Shown in pieces: positions 31,877 through 39,201 of a stretch of DNA of 64,000 nucleotides; positions within the stretch are counted from its first letter, which is position 1, and each line of letters starts with the position of its first letter. The stretch is from RYN-124 sp033851845. Its GTDB lineage: Bacteria; Actinomycetota; Actinomycetes; Mycobacteriales; SCTD01. The translations under genes were made by a program, and so were the position numbers. Location: NCBI GenBank assembly GCA_033851845.1, contig JAWWOH010000058.1:1-64000 (forward strand), read 5' to 3'. The notes under the pieces are model-generated. The model had not been told where the DNA came from and ran no database searches. It saw nothing but the letters and a program-made list of their open reading frames with translations.

Positions 31877-32425
31877 GTGCAGACCAGCGATGCCCGGGTG
31901 GTCGCCGTCAGCGCGAGCCCTCTGCATGCTTTCAGCAAGAAGCCGCAGGACGCCATTGAGCTGATCGCCGGCGTCGGGGTTCAGGGTGACGCCCACGCCG
32001 GGGCCACGGTCCAGCATCGCTCGCGGGTTGCGGCCGACCCGGGTCAGCCGAACCTGCGCCAGGTCCATCTCATGCATGCCGAGCTGCACGACGAGTTGAT
32101 CTCGGCTGGCTTTGATGTCTCGCCGGGTGTGCTCGGGGAGAACATCACCACCAGAGGCGTCCCACTGCTCTCGCTGCCGGTCGGGACGATCTTGGCGATC
32201 GGTCAGGCGGTGGTGGCGGTGACCGGCCTACGTAATCCCTGTCAGCAGCTGAACGACTACTCCTCCGGCTTGATGGCCGCCGTCGCGTACATCGACGTGG
32301 ACGGCCGCCTCGTTCGGAAGGCAGGGATCATGGGCGTCGTCGTGGCGAGCGGAAAGGTCGCGGCCGACATGCCAATTCGGGTCACGCTCCCGCCGTTGCC
32401 CCACCAGCCGTTGGACCGCGTGTAA
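31877..32425 (+). CDS. MOSC domain-containing protein
   Basis: Protein of 182 residues covering one MOSC domain. It has GVQGDAHAG, then RQVHLMHAELHDELISAGFDVSPGVLGENITTRGVPLLSLPVGTILAIG, and the conserved cysteine in TGLRNPCQQL. MOSC proteins act on molybdenum cofactor or sulfur carriers as a persulfide; YiiM-like members help detoxify hydroxylated purines. The target here is unknown. It is a typical cargo gene with leaderless start, and its TAA runs straight into the box at 32426. Confidence 0.85.
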   Translation: MQTSDARVVAVSASPLHAFSKKPQDAIELIAGVGVQGDAHAGATVQHRSRVAADPGQPNLRQVHLMHAELHDELISAGFDVSPGVLGENITTRGVPLLSLPVGTILAIGQAVVAVTGLRNPCQQLNDYSSGLMAAVAYIDVDGRLVRKAGIMGVVVASGKVAADMPIRVTLPPLPHQPLDRV

Positions 32426-32461
32426 GTGCCGTTCTCCGCGCGGGACACACGGATTTACCCT
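32426..32461 (+). promoter_or_regulatory. Boundary box plus -10 promoter with a longer leader
   Basis: GTGCCGTT at 32426 follows a TAA directly; TACCCT lies at 32456-32461. The next start is at 32522 with a GGGAG ribosome site, so this copy gives a leader of about 55 bases. Confidence 0.5.
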
Positions 32462-32521
32462 CGGCCAGTTCACAGTCGCCAGTGCGCGGCCAGCGTGCGC
32501 GCCACGGAAGGGAGAAACAGC

Positions 32522-33016
32522 ATGGAACGGAACGTCATCGCCGCCGAACTGTCCACGAGCGGCGCGCAGGAATTGCTGGCGGCGACGTCGGCAGGCCACC
32601 TCGCCTACAACGCCGGGGACGGAACGCCGCGTGTGATTCTGGTCGGCTTCTTCTGGACGGGCACGGAGTTCGTAATCTCGACTGCCACGACCGCGCCGAA
32701 GGTCGCCGCGCTGAAGGCCCGTCCTGACGTGGCGCTGTCGATCGATGGGGGTGATACGCCCGCGCAGACACGGGCGCTGTCAGTGCGCGGGCGGGCGAGC
32801 ATCGAGATCGTCGACGGCCTGGTGCCCGAGTACGTCGCTGCAGCGCGCAAGTCGATGGGCGCCGAGGCGGCCGCCGAGTTCGAGAAGAACTGCCGTGAGA
32901 TGTACGACCAGATGGCCCGCATCGCGATCGTGCCGAGCTGGGTGCGCTTCTACGACTTCGGTGCGGGCCGCATGCCGAAGTTTCTGAAGGAGCTCGCCGA
33001 ACGCAACCAGTCGTGA
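32522..33016 (+). CDS. Pyridoxamine 5'-phosphate oxidase-family FMN-binding protein
   Basis: Protein of 164 residues with the split-barrel flavin fold. It begins with GHLAYNAGDGTPRVILVGFFWTGTEFVISTATTAPKVAALKARPDVALSID, the pattern of the F420/FMN split-barrel families. Members reduce or oxidise small substrates or bind flavin; the activity here is unknown. ATG 32522 has GGGAG upstream. Unlike most array genes it uses a ribosome binding site. Confidence 0.82.
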   Translation: MERNVIAAELSTSGAQELLAATSAGHLAYNAGDGTPRVILVGFFWTGTEFVISTATTAPKVAALKARPDVALSIDGGDTPAQTRALSVRGRASIEIVDGLVPEYVAAARKSMGAEAAAEFEKNCREMYDQMARIAIVPSWVRFYDFGAGRMPKFLKELAERNQS

Positions 33017-33039
33017 CTCGGTGCCGAATCGAGGGGTAG

Positions 33040-33069
33040 GTGCCGTTAGCTCAGAGCCGGCCTTAGCCG
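33040..33069 (+). promoter_or_regulatory. Boundary box with degenerate -10
   Basis: GTGCCGTTAGC at 33040, followed by GCCGGCCTTAGCC; TAGCCG at 33064-33069 is a weak -10. The next start lies about 58 bases further on. Confidence 0.45.
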
Positions 33070-33126
33070 CGAATCGGCCGCGCACCTCCGTAGCGGCTGC
33101 CCATAGTCAGATGACAGGGTTCTCTT

Positions 33127-33687
33127 GTGCGTCGGGGGGTGCGTTTCACGGTTGCGGTTCTTGCGGTCCTCGTCGTGTCTGGATGCACGCATCCAAACAG
33201 CCGTGCGTCTCGGGGGGAGACCGAACCGGCTTCGGCCACTCCGTCCTCCAGTCCAATTGGCGCGCCGCCACCGGCGCCAAGCGCTACCGCTATGGCTTCC
33301 GCAACGCCCGTAGTTGAACGCGTCACGGAACCAACGTTCATAGCGTCTCCCAGCGGCAACATCAGGTGCGGGATGTCGTCTGCCGTGATCTGCGAGGTAC
33401 TGGGGCGAGCGTGGGAACCACCACCTGCAGGCGACCGGTGTGATCCAAACTTCGACTTCGGCCCTGACATCGAGGTGAAGGCGAGCGGAGTCGGCACGTT
33501 CTTCTGCGGCACAGACGAGCCGCTTGCTGGGTACTCCGACTACCAGCATCCTCGTCCGCTGGCCTATGGCCACGCCATGCGTCTTGACCAGTTCGAGTGC
33601 GTGAGCTCCCGCGTTGGGATGCAGTGCGAGAACAAGAAGAACGGCCACGGCTTCTTCGTCAACCGAGCGAGTTATCGGCTGTTCTGA
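33127..33687 (+). CDS. Putative lipoprotein
   Basis: Protein of 186 residues. A lipoprotein signal peptide ends in VVSGC, with C20 as the lipidated cysteine. A Pro/Ser/Thr/Ala-rich linker (about 25-65) is followed by a domain with six cysteines (SPSGNIRCGM, ICEVLGR, RCDPNFDFG, FFCGTDE, FECVSS, MQCENK) likely forming disulfides. Anchored outside the cytoplasmic membrane; role unknown. Last gene of the array; a boundary box at 33698 follows the TGA. Confidence 0.65.
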   Translation: MRRGVRFTVAVLAVLVVSGCTHPNSRASRGETEPASATPSSSPIGAPPPAPSATAMASATPVVERVTEPTFIASPSGNIRCGMSSAVICEVLGRAWEPPPAGDRCDPNFDFGPDIEVKASGVGTFFCGTDEPLAGYSDYQHPRPLAYGHAMRLDQFECVSSRVGMQCENKKNGHGFFVNRASYRLF

Positions 33688-33983
33688 TCGCGGCTATGTG
33701 CCGTTACGCATCGGGCGCGGCGTGAGCTGAACCAGTAGACGACTACAGGCCGCAGCGGCCCCAAGCACAGATGCCGGGGTTGTCCCGCAACTCGCGAGCC
33801 TGCCGAGCGGACAGGAATTCGCGTCGCGAACGCGGCGCGTTGTTGGACGGCGGTGCTTGGACGCCTGCTGCGCTTGACCAGGCGGCTCGGCCCGCCCGCA
33901 CGTGAGCAGCGGCGCGTGGTGCGCGGGCGGCCGAGTCGAAGCGCATACTCCGGCGGTGGCGGCCGCCACGAGGGAGGTACGCC
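33688..33983. other. Gap without a supported gene
   Basis: Holds the last boundary box (33698-33705). Minus-strand frames in the remainder encode arginine/alanine-rich peptides without family features; one ends in RELRDNPGICAWGRCGL, which looks gene-like but is too short to call. A GAGGGAGG just before 33984 is the ribosome site of the GNAT gene. Confidence 0.5.
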
Positions 33984-34793
33984 GTGCTGACAGACATCGC
34001 GCGAGAAATCGAGCAGCACGAGGCAACCGCTTGGGCCGCGTGTGTAGCGGCGACCGGTGACCTGCCGGGCAACCCCCTGCACGCCGAGGTCGGGGAAGTG
34101 GCCGGGACTCCAGTGTCGTCTCTGATGGCAGTCGGGTACTGGTTGTTCAACCGCGTGATCGCGCTCGGGGTCGCTCAAGCCGCAACTGCCCAGGACGTTG
34201 AAGCGTTGACCGCCTGGTACCGCGCCCGAGATCAGACTGACTTCGTCGTCGAGGCATCGCCCGCCGTTCCGCAGGCGGATCTCACCGACCTCCTCACGGC
34301 GGGTGGGCTCGCCCAGCGCGAGTACAAGCAGGCAAAGGTCTGGCGGACGGCGACGCCGGTCGAGACGGCGACGGACATCGACGTGCAGGAGCTGACCTCA
34401 AACGACCGCGACGCGTTCGCGAACGTCAACGCCGCGGCATGGCAGGCGCCCAGCTCGTTGGGCTCTTGGTTCGGGGCGACGATCGGCGTGGCCGGCTTCC
34501 GCCACTACGGCGTGTTCGACGCGGGTGAGCTCGTGTCGACCGGTGCGTTGTTCATGTCCGGCACGCTGGGCTGGTGCGGCTTCGGCGCAACGCTGCCCTC
34601 ACACCGTGGTCAGGGTCTTCAAGCAGCGACGTTCGCGCGACGCATCAACGACGCGGCGGAAGCAGGGTGTCAGATCGTGCACACAGAGACGGAGAACCGG
34701 CCGGACAACGCGTCCCTGCACAACATGCTCCGCATCGGATTCGAGCACATCTACGACAAGTCTCTCTACGGTCCGGCGGAACAGCCTGCCTAG
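33984..34793 (+). CDS. GNAT-family N-acetyltransferase
   Basis: Protein of 269 residues. The C-terminal half carries the acetyl-CoA-binding part of the fold, with GFGATLPSHRGQGLQAATFARRI, the RGxGxG/A pyrophosphate loop, followed by HTETENRPDNASLHNMLRIGFEHIY. The N-terminal half is a second, degenerate GNAT-like region. The acceptor substrate cannot be told. GTG 33984 is preceded by GAGGGAGG at a usable distance. Stands alone. Confidence 0.82.
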   Translation: MLTDIAREIEQHEATAWAACVAATGDLPGNPLHAEVGEVAGTPVSSLMAVGYWLFNRVIALGVAQAATAQDVEALTAWYRARDQTDFVVEASPAVPQADLTDLLTAGGLAQREYKQAKVWRTATPVETATDIDVQELTSNDRDAFANVNAAAWQAPSSLGSWFGATIGVAGFRHYGVFDAGELVSTGALFMSGTLGWCGFGATLPSHRGQGLQAATFARRINDAAEAGCQIVHTETENRPDNASLHNMLRIGFEHIYDKSLYGPAEQPA

Positions 34794-34961
34794 TCAGAAG
34801 GACGAAGTGGCAAGCGCACAAGGACGGCTAGGAGCAGCTAGATCACGGCTGGCATCCCCGTGGCCGGCGGCCTGATCTCGGCGGCCGTCATCCCGTGTGG
34901 GGGCCCTAGTCTCACTCTCGCTGGTCGCGCTTGCGGCCAGACTGCGTGGGAGGTCGAGCTC

Positions 34962-35357
34962 ATGGTTCACGAAGACGCCGGGACTGTGCGCTCCTTGTAC
35001 GACGCGTATGCCGCAATGGACATCGGTGGCATCGATGCTCTCTTGTCCGAGGACTACGTGATGCACGTCAGTGGCCGTCATCCGCTCTCGGGCGACTACA
35101 CGAGCAAGGAGGCTGTGTGTGGCTATCTCGGCAAGGTCTCCGAGGTAGCCGGTGGCAAAGGCGGTTTTCAGGTGCACACCATTACGTCTGACGGGCAGGG
35201 ACATGTCGTGGCGCTGGTGACGGGCACGATCCGCGACCACGTGCGGCCAGTCGTTCACGTGTTCCACATCGGCGACGGCAAGATCACCGAGTTCTGGGAT
35301 GCCTACCCCGATGCCGCGACAGAGGACCAGTTCTGGCAGAAGGCACTCGCAGGGTAG
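34962..35357 (+). CDS. SnoaL-like NTF2-fold protein
   Basis: Protein of 131 residues: TVRSLYDAYAAMDIGGIDALLSEDYVMHVSGRHPLSGDYTSKEAV and later VFHIGDGKITEFWDAYPD follow the SnoaL-like/ketosteroid isomerase-type fold. Members are small enzymes or binding proteins; no catalytic role can be assigned. ATG 34962 was preferred over an in-frame ATG at 34860 because GGGAGG stands 9 bases upstream. Confidence 0.82.
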   Translation: MVHEDAGTVRSLYDAYAAMDIGGIDALLSEDYVMHVSGRHPLSGDYTSKEAVCGYLGKVSEVAGGKGGFQVHTITSDGQGHVVALVTGTIRDHVRPVVHVFHIGDGKITEFWDAYPDAATEDQFWQKALAG

Positions 35358-35439
35358 GGAGGGAACTGACCATCGCGGACATGCTCCGAACGTACGACGA
35401 GGGTCCGACAAAACCGGTGACGAGTAGCTGAGCCGGTTC

Positions 35440-36207
35440 TCACACCTGGATGACGCGCCGGGCCTCGACCTCTCGGCGTACGACGAGCAGGCAGACATCG
35501 TCCTCGGCGGCCTCTGGCGACGGGATCAGGGTCTCGAGGATCCGGGCAGCGATGGCGGACACATCCGGGATCCGGGTCGGGTGGCAGGCGGCTGCCACGA
35601 CCTCCTGGAGCATCGCGAGCTGCACCTCCCAGTCGCCGTCGTGCCGCTCGACGAGGCCGTCGCTGTAGGCCACGAGCACCGCCCCGACCGGCAGCACGTC
35701 GGCATGGACCACGACCTCCGCCGTCGGAATGCCGGCCCCGAGTGGCGGCGCGTCCGCCGCCTGAAGCACCCGCGTCGAACCATCCGCCAACGCCATGACC
35801 GGCGGCGGGTGACCGGCCCCGGCGTACGTCAGGATGCCCGTGCTCGGCTGGTACTCGCCGTACCAGAGCGTGGCGATCGACTCGGGATCGAGGCGGGAGC
35901 AGAACCGGTCGAGCCGCGCCACGACACCGGCCGGCCCGGGCATCTCGATCGCGTAGGCCCGCGCCGCGGCCCGCAGCTGCTGCATCCGGGCCAGGGCGTG
36001 CGGGCCGTGACCGGCGACGTCCCCGACGACGATCGCGACGAGGTCCGGCCCCAGCGCAAGCAGGTCGTAGAAGTCGCCCGCGATCGGTTCGATGCCCTGA
36101 CCGGCAGGCAGGTAGCGCCCCGCGAACCCCAGGTCGGCGATGCCGAGCGTGATGTGCTCAGGCACCACCCGCAAGGGCACCTGCTGCACCCACTCCGTTC
36201 CCCCCAC
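35440..36207 (-). CDS. SpoIIE/RsbU-type PP2C serine phosphatase
   Basis: Protein of 255 residues consisting of one PP2C-like SpoIIE domain. Metal-binding motifs are GDFYD near residue 45, VGDVAGHGPHALARM near 62, and SDGLVERHDG and AEDDVCLLVVRR near the C-terminus. There is no sensor domain, so it is probably controlled by a partner. Family members dephosphorylate anti-sigma factor antagonists in partner-switching pathways. No such antagonist lies next to it. GTG start at 36207; divergent from the P450 at 36364. Confidence 0.85.
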   Translation of the reverse strand: MGGTEWVQQVPLRVVPEHITLGIADLGFAGRYLPAGQGIEPIAGDFYDLLALGPDLVAIVVGDVAGHGPHALARMQQLRAAARAYAIEMPGPAGVVARLDRFCSRLDPESIATLWYGEYQPSTGILTYAGAGHPPPVMALADGSTRVLQAADAPPLGAGIPTAEVVVHADVLPVGAVLVAYSDGLVERHDGDWEVQLAMLQEVVAAACHPTRIPDVSAIAARILETLIPSPEAAEDDVCLLVVRREVEARRVIQV

Positions 36208-36363
36208 GACTCCTCCGTTCGGCCGACCGGCAGTGCGCTACCTAGGCGACATCGCACGAGACCGTCCGGGTGCTACATGGCAAACGGGTGAGGAATTTCG
36301 CAGTCACCAATCCGAAGCTTCGTCGTTGGCGCCGGAGGAATCCCCGCAAACCAGCCGAAGGCG

Positions 36364-37668
36364 GTGTGCAAAAGTTCTACCGTGAGGCGGACGGTGCGCT
36401 GGGCGATGCAGCACGGCGTCGTGCGCGTGGCGGCCGCCCGCGCGGCCGGGCAGGGCGACCTGCACGCGCTGTTCATGCGTGACGACCGCTACCGCACCGA
36501 TCCGTTCGGCTTCTACGAGGCAGTACGCCGGCGCGGCCGCCTCGTGCGCGGCGGCCTCGTCAGCGTCACGACGTCGTACGACGTGGTGTCCGAAGTACTG
36601 CGCAGCGACGACTGGCGGGCCGGGCCGGACGAGGACGTCATGCCTGGACCGATCCGGCGCATCGCCCGCTGGTCCCGGGACCCGCGCACGCTCGGTCCGG
36701 TCGACCCGCCCTCCCTGCTGGTCGTCGAGCCGCCGGAGCACACGAGGTACCGGCGGCTGGTCAGCAAGGTCTTCACCGCCCGGGCCGTCGAGGCGCTGCG
36801 CCCGCAGGTGGAGGCCGTCGCGACCGGCTTGCTCGACGAGATGGCCGGCCAGGATCGCCTCGACCTGGTGGCGCAGTACGCCGAACGGCTGCCGGTCGCC
36901 GTCATCTCGCAGATCCTCGGCGTCCCGCCGGAGGACCACGCGCGCGTGCTCCGGCTCGGCCACCTGGCCGCACCCGCGCTGGATGTCGGGCTGAGCTACC
37001 GCGACTTCCGCGTCGTCGACGGCGCCATCCGCGACTTCCAGGACTGGCTGACCGGTCACGTCGATCGGCTGCGCCGCGCTCCAGGCGACGACCTGCTCAG
37101 CCAGCTCGTGACGATCGAGGACGAGGGCGACCGCCTCGACGAGGTCGAGCTGAAAGCGACCGCGGGCCTGGTGCTCGCTGCCGGGTTCGAGACGACGGTC
37201 AACCTGCTCGGGAGTGCCGTCGGTCTGCTCACGGAGCACCGCGACCAGCTGGAGCTGGTGCAGAAGGACCCGACGCTGTGGGCCGGCGTGGTCGACGAGA
37301 CGCTGCGGATGGAGGGCCCGGTGCAGATGACCGGCCGGTTCGCCGCGCGAGACACCGTGCTCGAGGGTGAGCGGTTCTCGACGGGCGCCGTGGTCGTCAC
37401 CTACCTCGGTGGCGCGAACCGCGACCCGGAGGTGTTCGAGCAGCCGCAGGTCTTCGATGTACGCCGGCCCAATGCCCGCGACCACCTGTCGTTCTCGGCG
37501 GGCCGGCACTTCTGCCTCGGTGCCGCTCTCGCCCGCCTCGAGGGGGAGGTCGGCCTCAAGGCGCTGTTTGACCGGTTCCCCGACCTGGACGTGCTCCCGG
37601 GGGCGCAGCGCCGGCCCACGCGCGTGCTGCGCGGGTGGCAGAGCCTGCCAGTGGCGACTGTCGCGTAG
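36364..37668 (+). CDS. Cytochrome P450, CYP140-like
   Basis: Cytochrome P450 of 434 residues. AAGFETTVNLLGSAVGLL is the I-helix, EGPVQMTGRFAARD follows the K-helix ETLRM, and the heme ligand is Cys384 in FSAGRHFCLGAALARLEGEVGL. MQHGVVRVAAARAAGQGDL, PPSLLVVEPPEHTRYRRLVS and TRVLRGWQSLPV agree closely with M. tuberculosis CYP140. The physiological substrate of CYP140 is unknown. GTG 36382 is an equally possible start and gives the better N-terminal fit. No KstR site upstream. Confidence 0.88.
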   Translation: MCKSSTVRRTVRWAMQHGVVRVAAARAAGQGDLHALFMRDDRYRTDPFGFYEAVRRRGRLVRGGLVSVTTSYDVVSEVLRSDDWRAGPDEDVMPGPIRRIARWSRDPRTLGPVDPPSLLVVEPPEHTRYRRLVSKVFTARAVEALRPQVEAVATGLLDEMAGQDRLDLVAQYAERLPVAVISQILGVPPEDHARVLRLGHLAAPALDVGLSYRDFRVVDGAIRDFQDWLTGHVDRLRRAPGDDLLSQLVTIEDEGDRLDEVELKATAGLVLAAGFETTVNLLGSAVGLLTEHRDQLELVQKDPTLWAGVVDETLRMEGPVQMTGRFAARDTVLEGERFSTGAVVVTYLGGANRDPEVFEQPQVFDVRRPNARDHLSFSAGRHFCLGAALARLEGEVGLKALFDRFPDLDVLPGAQRRPTRVLRGWQSLPVATVA

Positions 37669-37695
37669 GCGACAGTCAACCCGGCGGGTCGCCCC

Positions 37696-37701
37696 TACCG
37701 T
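37696..37701 (+). promoter_or_regulatory. -10 element of a leaderless gene
   Basis: TACCGT ends 7 bases before ATG 37709, suggesting leaderless transcription; no boundary box accompanies it. Confidence 0.5.
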
Positions 37702-37708
37702 TTCGGCC

Positions 37709-38299
37709 ATGCCGATCGGTCGCTCAGGGACGGGACAGCACTGCGTGGTTCCGTACGACGGGGCGTGGCGGTCGCGCGCGCGCCGGCTCGAGGAGCGCCT
37801 GCGCGACCTCCTCGGTGACCAGGCCCTGGCGATCGACCACATCGGATCGACGTCCGTTGCCGGCCTGGCCGCCCGCCCGATCACCGACATCCAGGTGTCC
37901 GTCGCGGACATCTGCGATCAGGCCTCGTTCCGGCCCGCCCTCGAAGCCGGGGGCTACCGCCGGCTGCGCGTCCCCGAGCTCGACGTCGACGACTACCTGG
38001 TGTTCGTGCCGGTGGACGGCTCGAACACCGAGCACGTCGAGGTCTGCGAGCGGGGCAGCTTCCAGGAGCTGCGGCATCTCGCCGTACGCGACTACCTGCG
38101 GGCACACCCGGGTGAGCGGTCGGCGTACGAGCAGGCCAAGCGGAGTGCGGCCACGAAGGCGCGTGGTGACCGGGCCCGCTACTCGGCCGGCAAGGACGCC
38201 TTCGTGACAGCGCTCGAGCGGCGAGCGCTCGCCTGGGCAGCCGGTTCCGCGCGCCCTGAGGCTGTGTGCGAACGTGCCCCTGCAACGCAACCCCGCTGA
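37709..38299 (+). CDS. GrpB family protein
   Basis: Protein of 196 residues of the GrpB/UPF0157 family in the nucleotidyltransferase superfamily: HIGSTSVAGLAARPITDIQVSV contains the GSTS and D-x-D-like residues, and the C-terminal part has RDYLRAHPGERSAYEQAKR. Some relatives are fused to dephospho-CoA kinase, but the activity is unproven. It lies 15 bases upstream of the SDR at 38315, with no clear functional link. Confidence 0.85.
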   Translation: MPIGRSGTGQHCVVPYDGAWRSRARRLEERLRDLLGDQALAIDHIGSTSVAGLAARPITDIQVSVADICDQASFRPALEAGGYRRLRVPELDVDDYLVFVPVDGSNTEHVEVCERGSFQELRHLAVRDYLRAHPGERSAYEQAKRSAATKARGDRARYSAGKDAFVTALERRALAWAAGSARPEAVCERAPATQPR

Positions 38300-38314
38300 C
38301 CGACTGGAGATCAC

Positions 38315-39097
38315 GTGCTCGACCTCACAGGGACCTCGTCCGTCGTCACCGGCGGGGCCTCCGGCCTCGGTGAGGCCACTGCCCGGCTGCTCGCGGAGCG
38401 CGGCGCCATCGTCGTCGTCGCCGACGTGCAGGAGGACAAGGGGAAGGCCGTCGCCGGGTCGATCGGCGGCACCTACGTGCACACCGACGTCACGAACGAA
38501 GAGCAGGTCATCGAGGCCGTGACGGCGGCCGCCGAGCTCGGCCCGCTGCGCACGCTCGTCTGCGCCGCCGGGATCGGCTGGGCCAGCCGGACGGTCGGCC
38601 GGGACGGCGAGTTCGCCAGCGCGCACGACCTCGGCGCCTTCAGCCAGGTGATCGGCATCAACCTGATCGGCACCTTCAACTGCATCCGGCTCGCGGCGAC
38701 CGCCATGGGCAAGACCCAGCCCGTCGACGCCGACGGCAGCCGCGGCGCCATCGTCACGCTCGCGTCGATCGCGGCGTACGACGGGCAGATCGGCCAAGCC
38801 GCCTACTCCGCGAGCAAGGGCGGCATCGTCGGGATGACCGTCCCGGTGGCGCGCGACCTGGCCGCGATCGGCGTACGGATCAACTGCGTGGCCCCCGGCC
38901 TGTTCGACACGCCCATCTACGGCGAGGGCGCCGCGGCCGAGGAGTTCAAGGACAAGCTCAAGCGCGACGTGGTGTTTCCCAAGCGGCTGGGGCGGTCCGA
39001 GGAGCTGGCCAGCATGGTGGTGGAGCTCTTGACCAACTCCTACGCCAACGCCGAGGTCGTGCGCGTCGACGGGGCGGCTCGGCTCCAGCCCAAGTGA
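38315..39097 (+). CDS. SDR, 17-beta-HSD10/type II 3-hydroxyacyl-CoA dehydrogenase-like
   Basis: Short-chain dehydrogenase of 260 residues. TGGASGLG near residue 13, a CAAG variant of NNAG near 85, the serine in LASIAAYDGQIGQAAY and YSASK are present. PGLFDTPIYGEG and the alignment pattern fit the HSD10 group, which oxidises 3-hydroxyacyl-CoA esters and some hydroxysteroids. GGAGA stands upstream of GTG 38315. It precedes fadE26 but is separated from it by the two KstR operators, so it may be transcribed separately. Confidence 0.87.
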   Translation: MLDLTGTSSVVTGGASGLGEATARLLAERGAIVVVADVQEDKGKAVAGSIGGTYVHTDVTNEEQVIEAVTAAAELGPLRTLVCAAGIGWASRTVGRDGEFASAHDLGAFSQVIGINLIGTFNCIRLAATAMGKTQPVDADGSRGAIVTLASIAAYDGQIGQAAYSASKGGIVGMTVPVARDLAAIGVRINCVAPGLFDTPIYGEGAAAEEFKDKLKRDVVFPKRLGRSEELASMVVELLTNSYANAEVVRVDGAARLQPK

Positions 39098-39107
39098 ACA
39101 GCCGAAA

Positions 39108-39121
39108 TAGAACGCGTTCCA
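39108..39121. promoter_or_regulatory. KstR-type operator (exact)
   Basis: TAGAACGCGTTCCA fits TnnAACnnGTTnnA. It lies 81 bases upstream of fadE26 and just behind the SDR stop. Confidence 0.78.
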
Positions 39122-39143
39122 GCTGCTGGGACGCTCACCTGCC

Positions 39144-39172
39144 TTGACCCGCCCTGCGTGGGACACTAGAAC
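39144..39172 (+). promoter_or_regulatory. Promoter of fadE26 overlapping an operator
   Basis: TTGACC (39144-39149), a 17-base spacer and TAGAAC (39167-39172) form a plausible -35/-10 pair; the -10 is the first half of the operator at 39167. Confidence 0.55.
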
Positions 39173-39180
39173 GTGTTCCA
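39167..39180. promoter_or_regulatory. KstR-type operator (exact)
   Basis: TAGAACGTGTTCCA fits TnnAACnnGTTnnA and is identical to the site at 8102. It ends 21 bases before the fadE26 ATG. Confidence 0.8.
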
Positions 39181-39201
39181 CATGGAGACGACGGGACAGG
39201 C

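Larger units (their letters stand above)
28291..33705 (+). repeat. Array of 13 recurring boundary boxes (GTGCCGYT) between small genes
   Basis: The box occurs, all in plus orientation, at 28294, 29063, 29389, 29700, 29999, 30369, 30707, 31051, 31423, 31843, 32426, 33040 and 33698. Copies at 28294 and 29999 have lost the first bases, and 31423 reads GTGCCGGT. Every copy lies after a stop codon and before the next gene; at 28294, 30369, 30707, 31423 and 32426 it directly follows a TAA. The fullest form continues as TAGC, about 9 variable bases and GGCCTTACCCTC. None is seen in the neighbouring sterol regions. The family and its mechanism are unknown to me. Confidence 0.75.

Noticed and set aside
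27736..33705. A classical integron cassette array
   Set aside because: No tyrosine recombinase gene is present in the window, the recurring element is short and asymmetric rather than a long imperfect palindrome like attC, and most units appear to carry their own promoter.
33743..34150. Minus-strand gene ending in a Cys-containing peptide
   Set aside because: Most of it is antisense to the GNAT gene, the composition is Arg/Ala/Ser-rich, and only the last dozen residues look protein-like.
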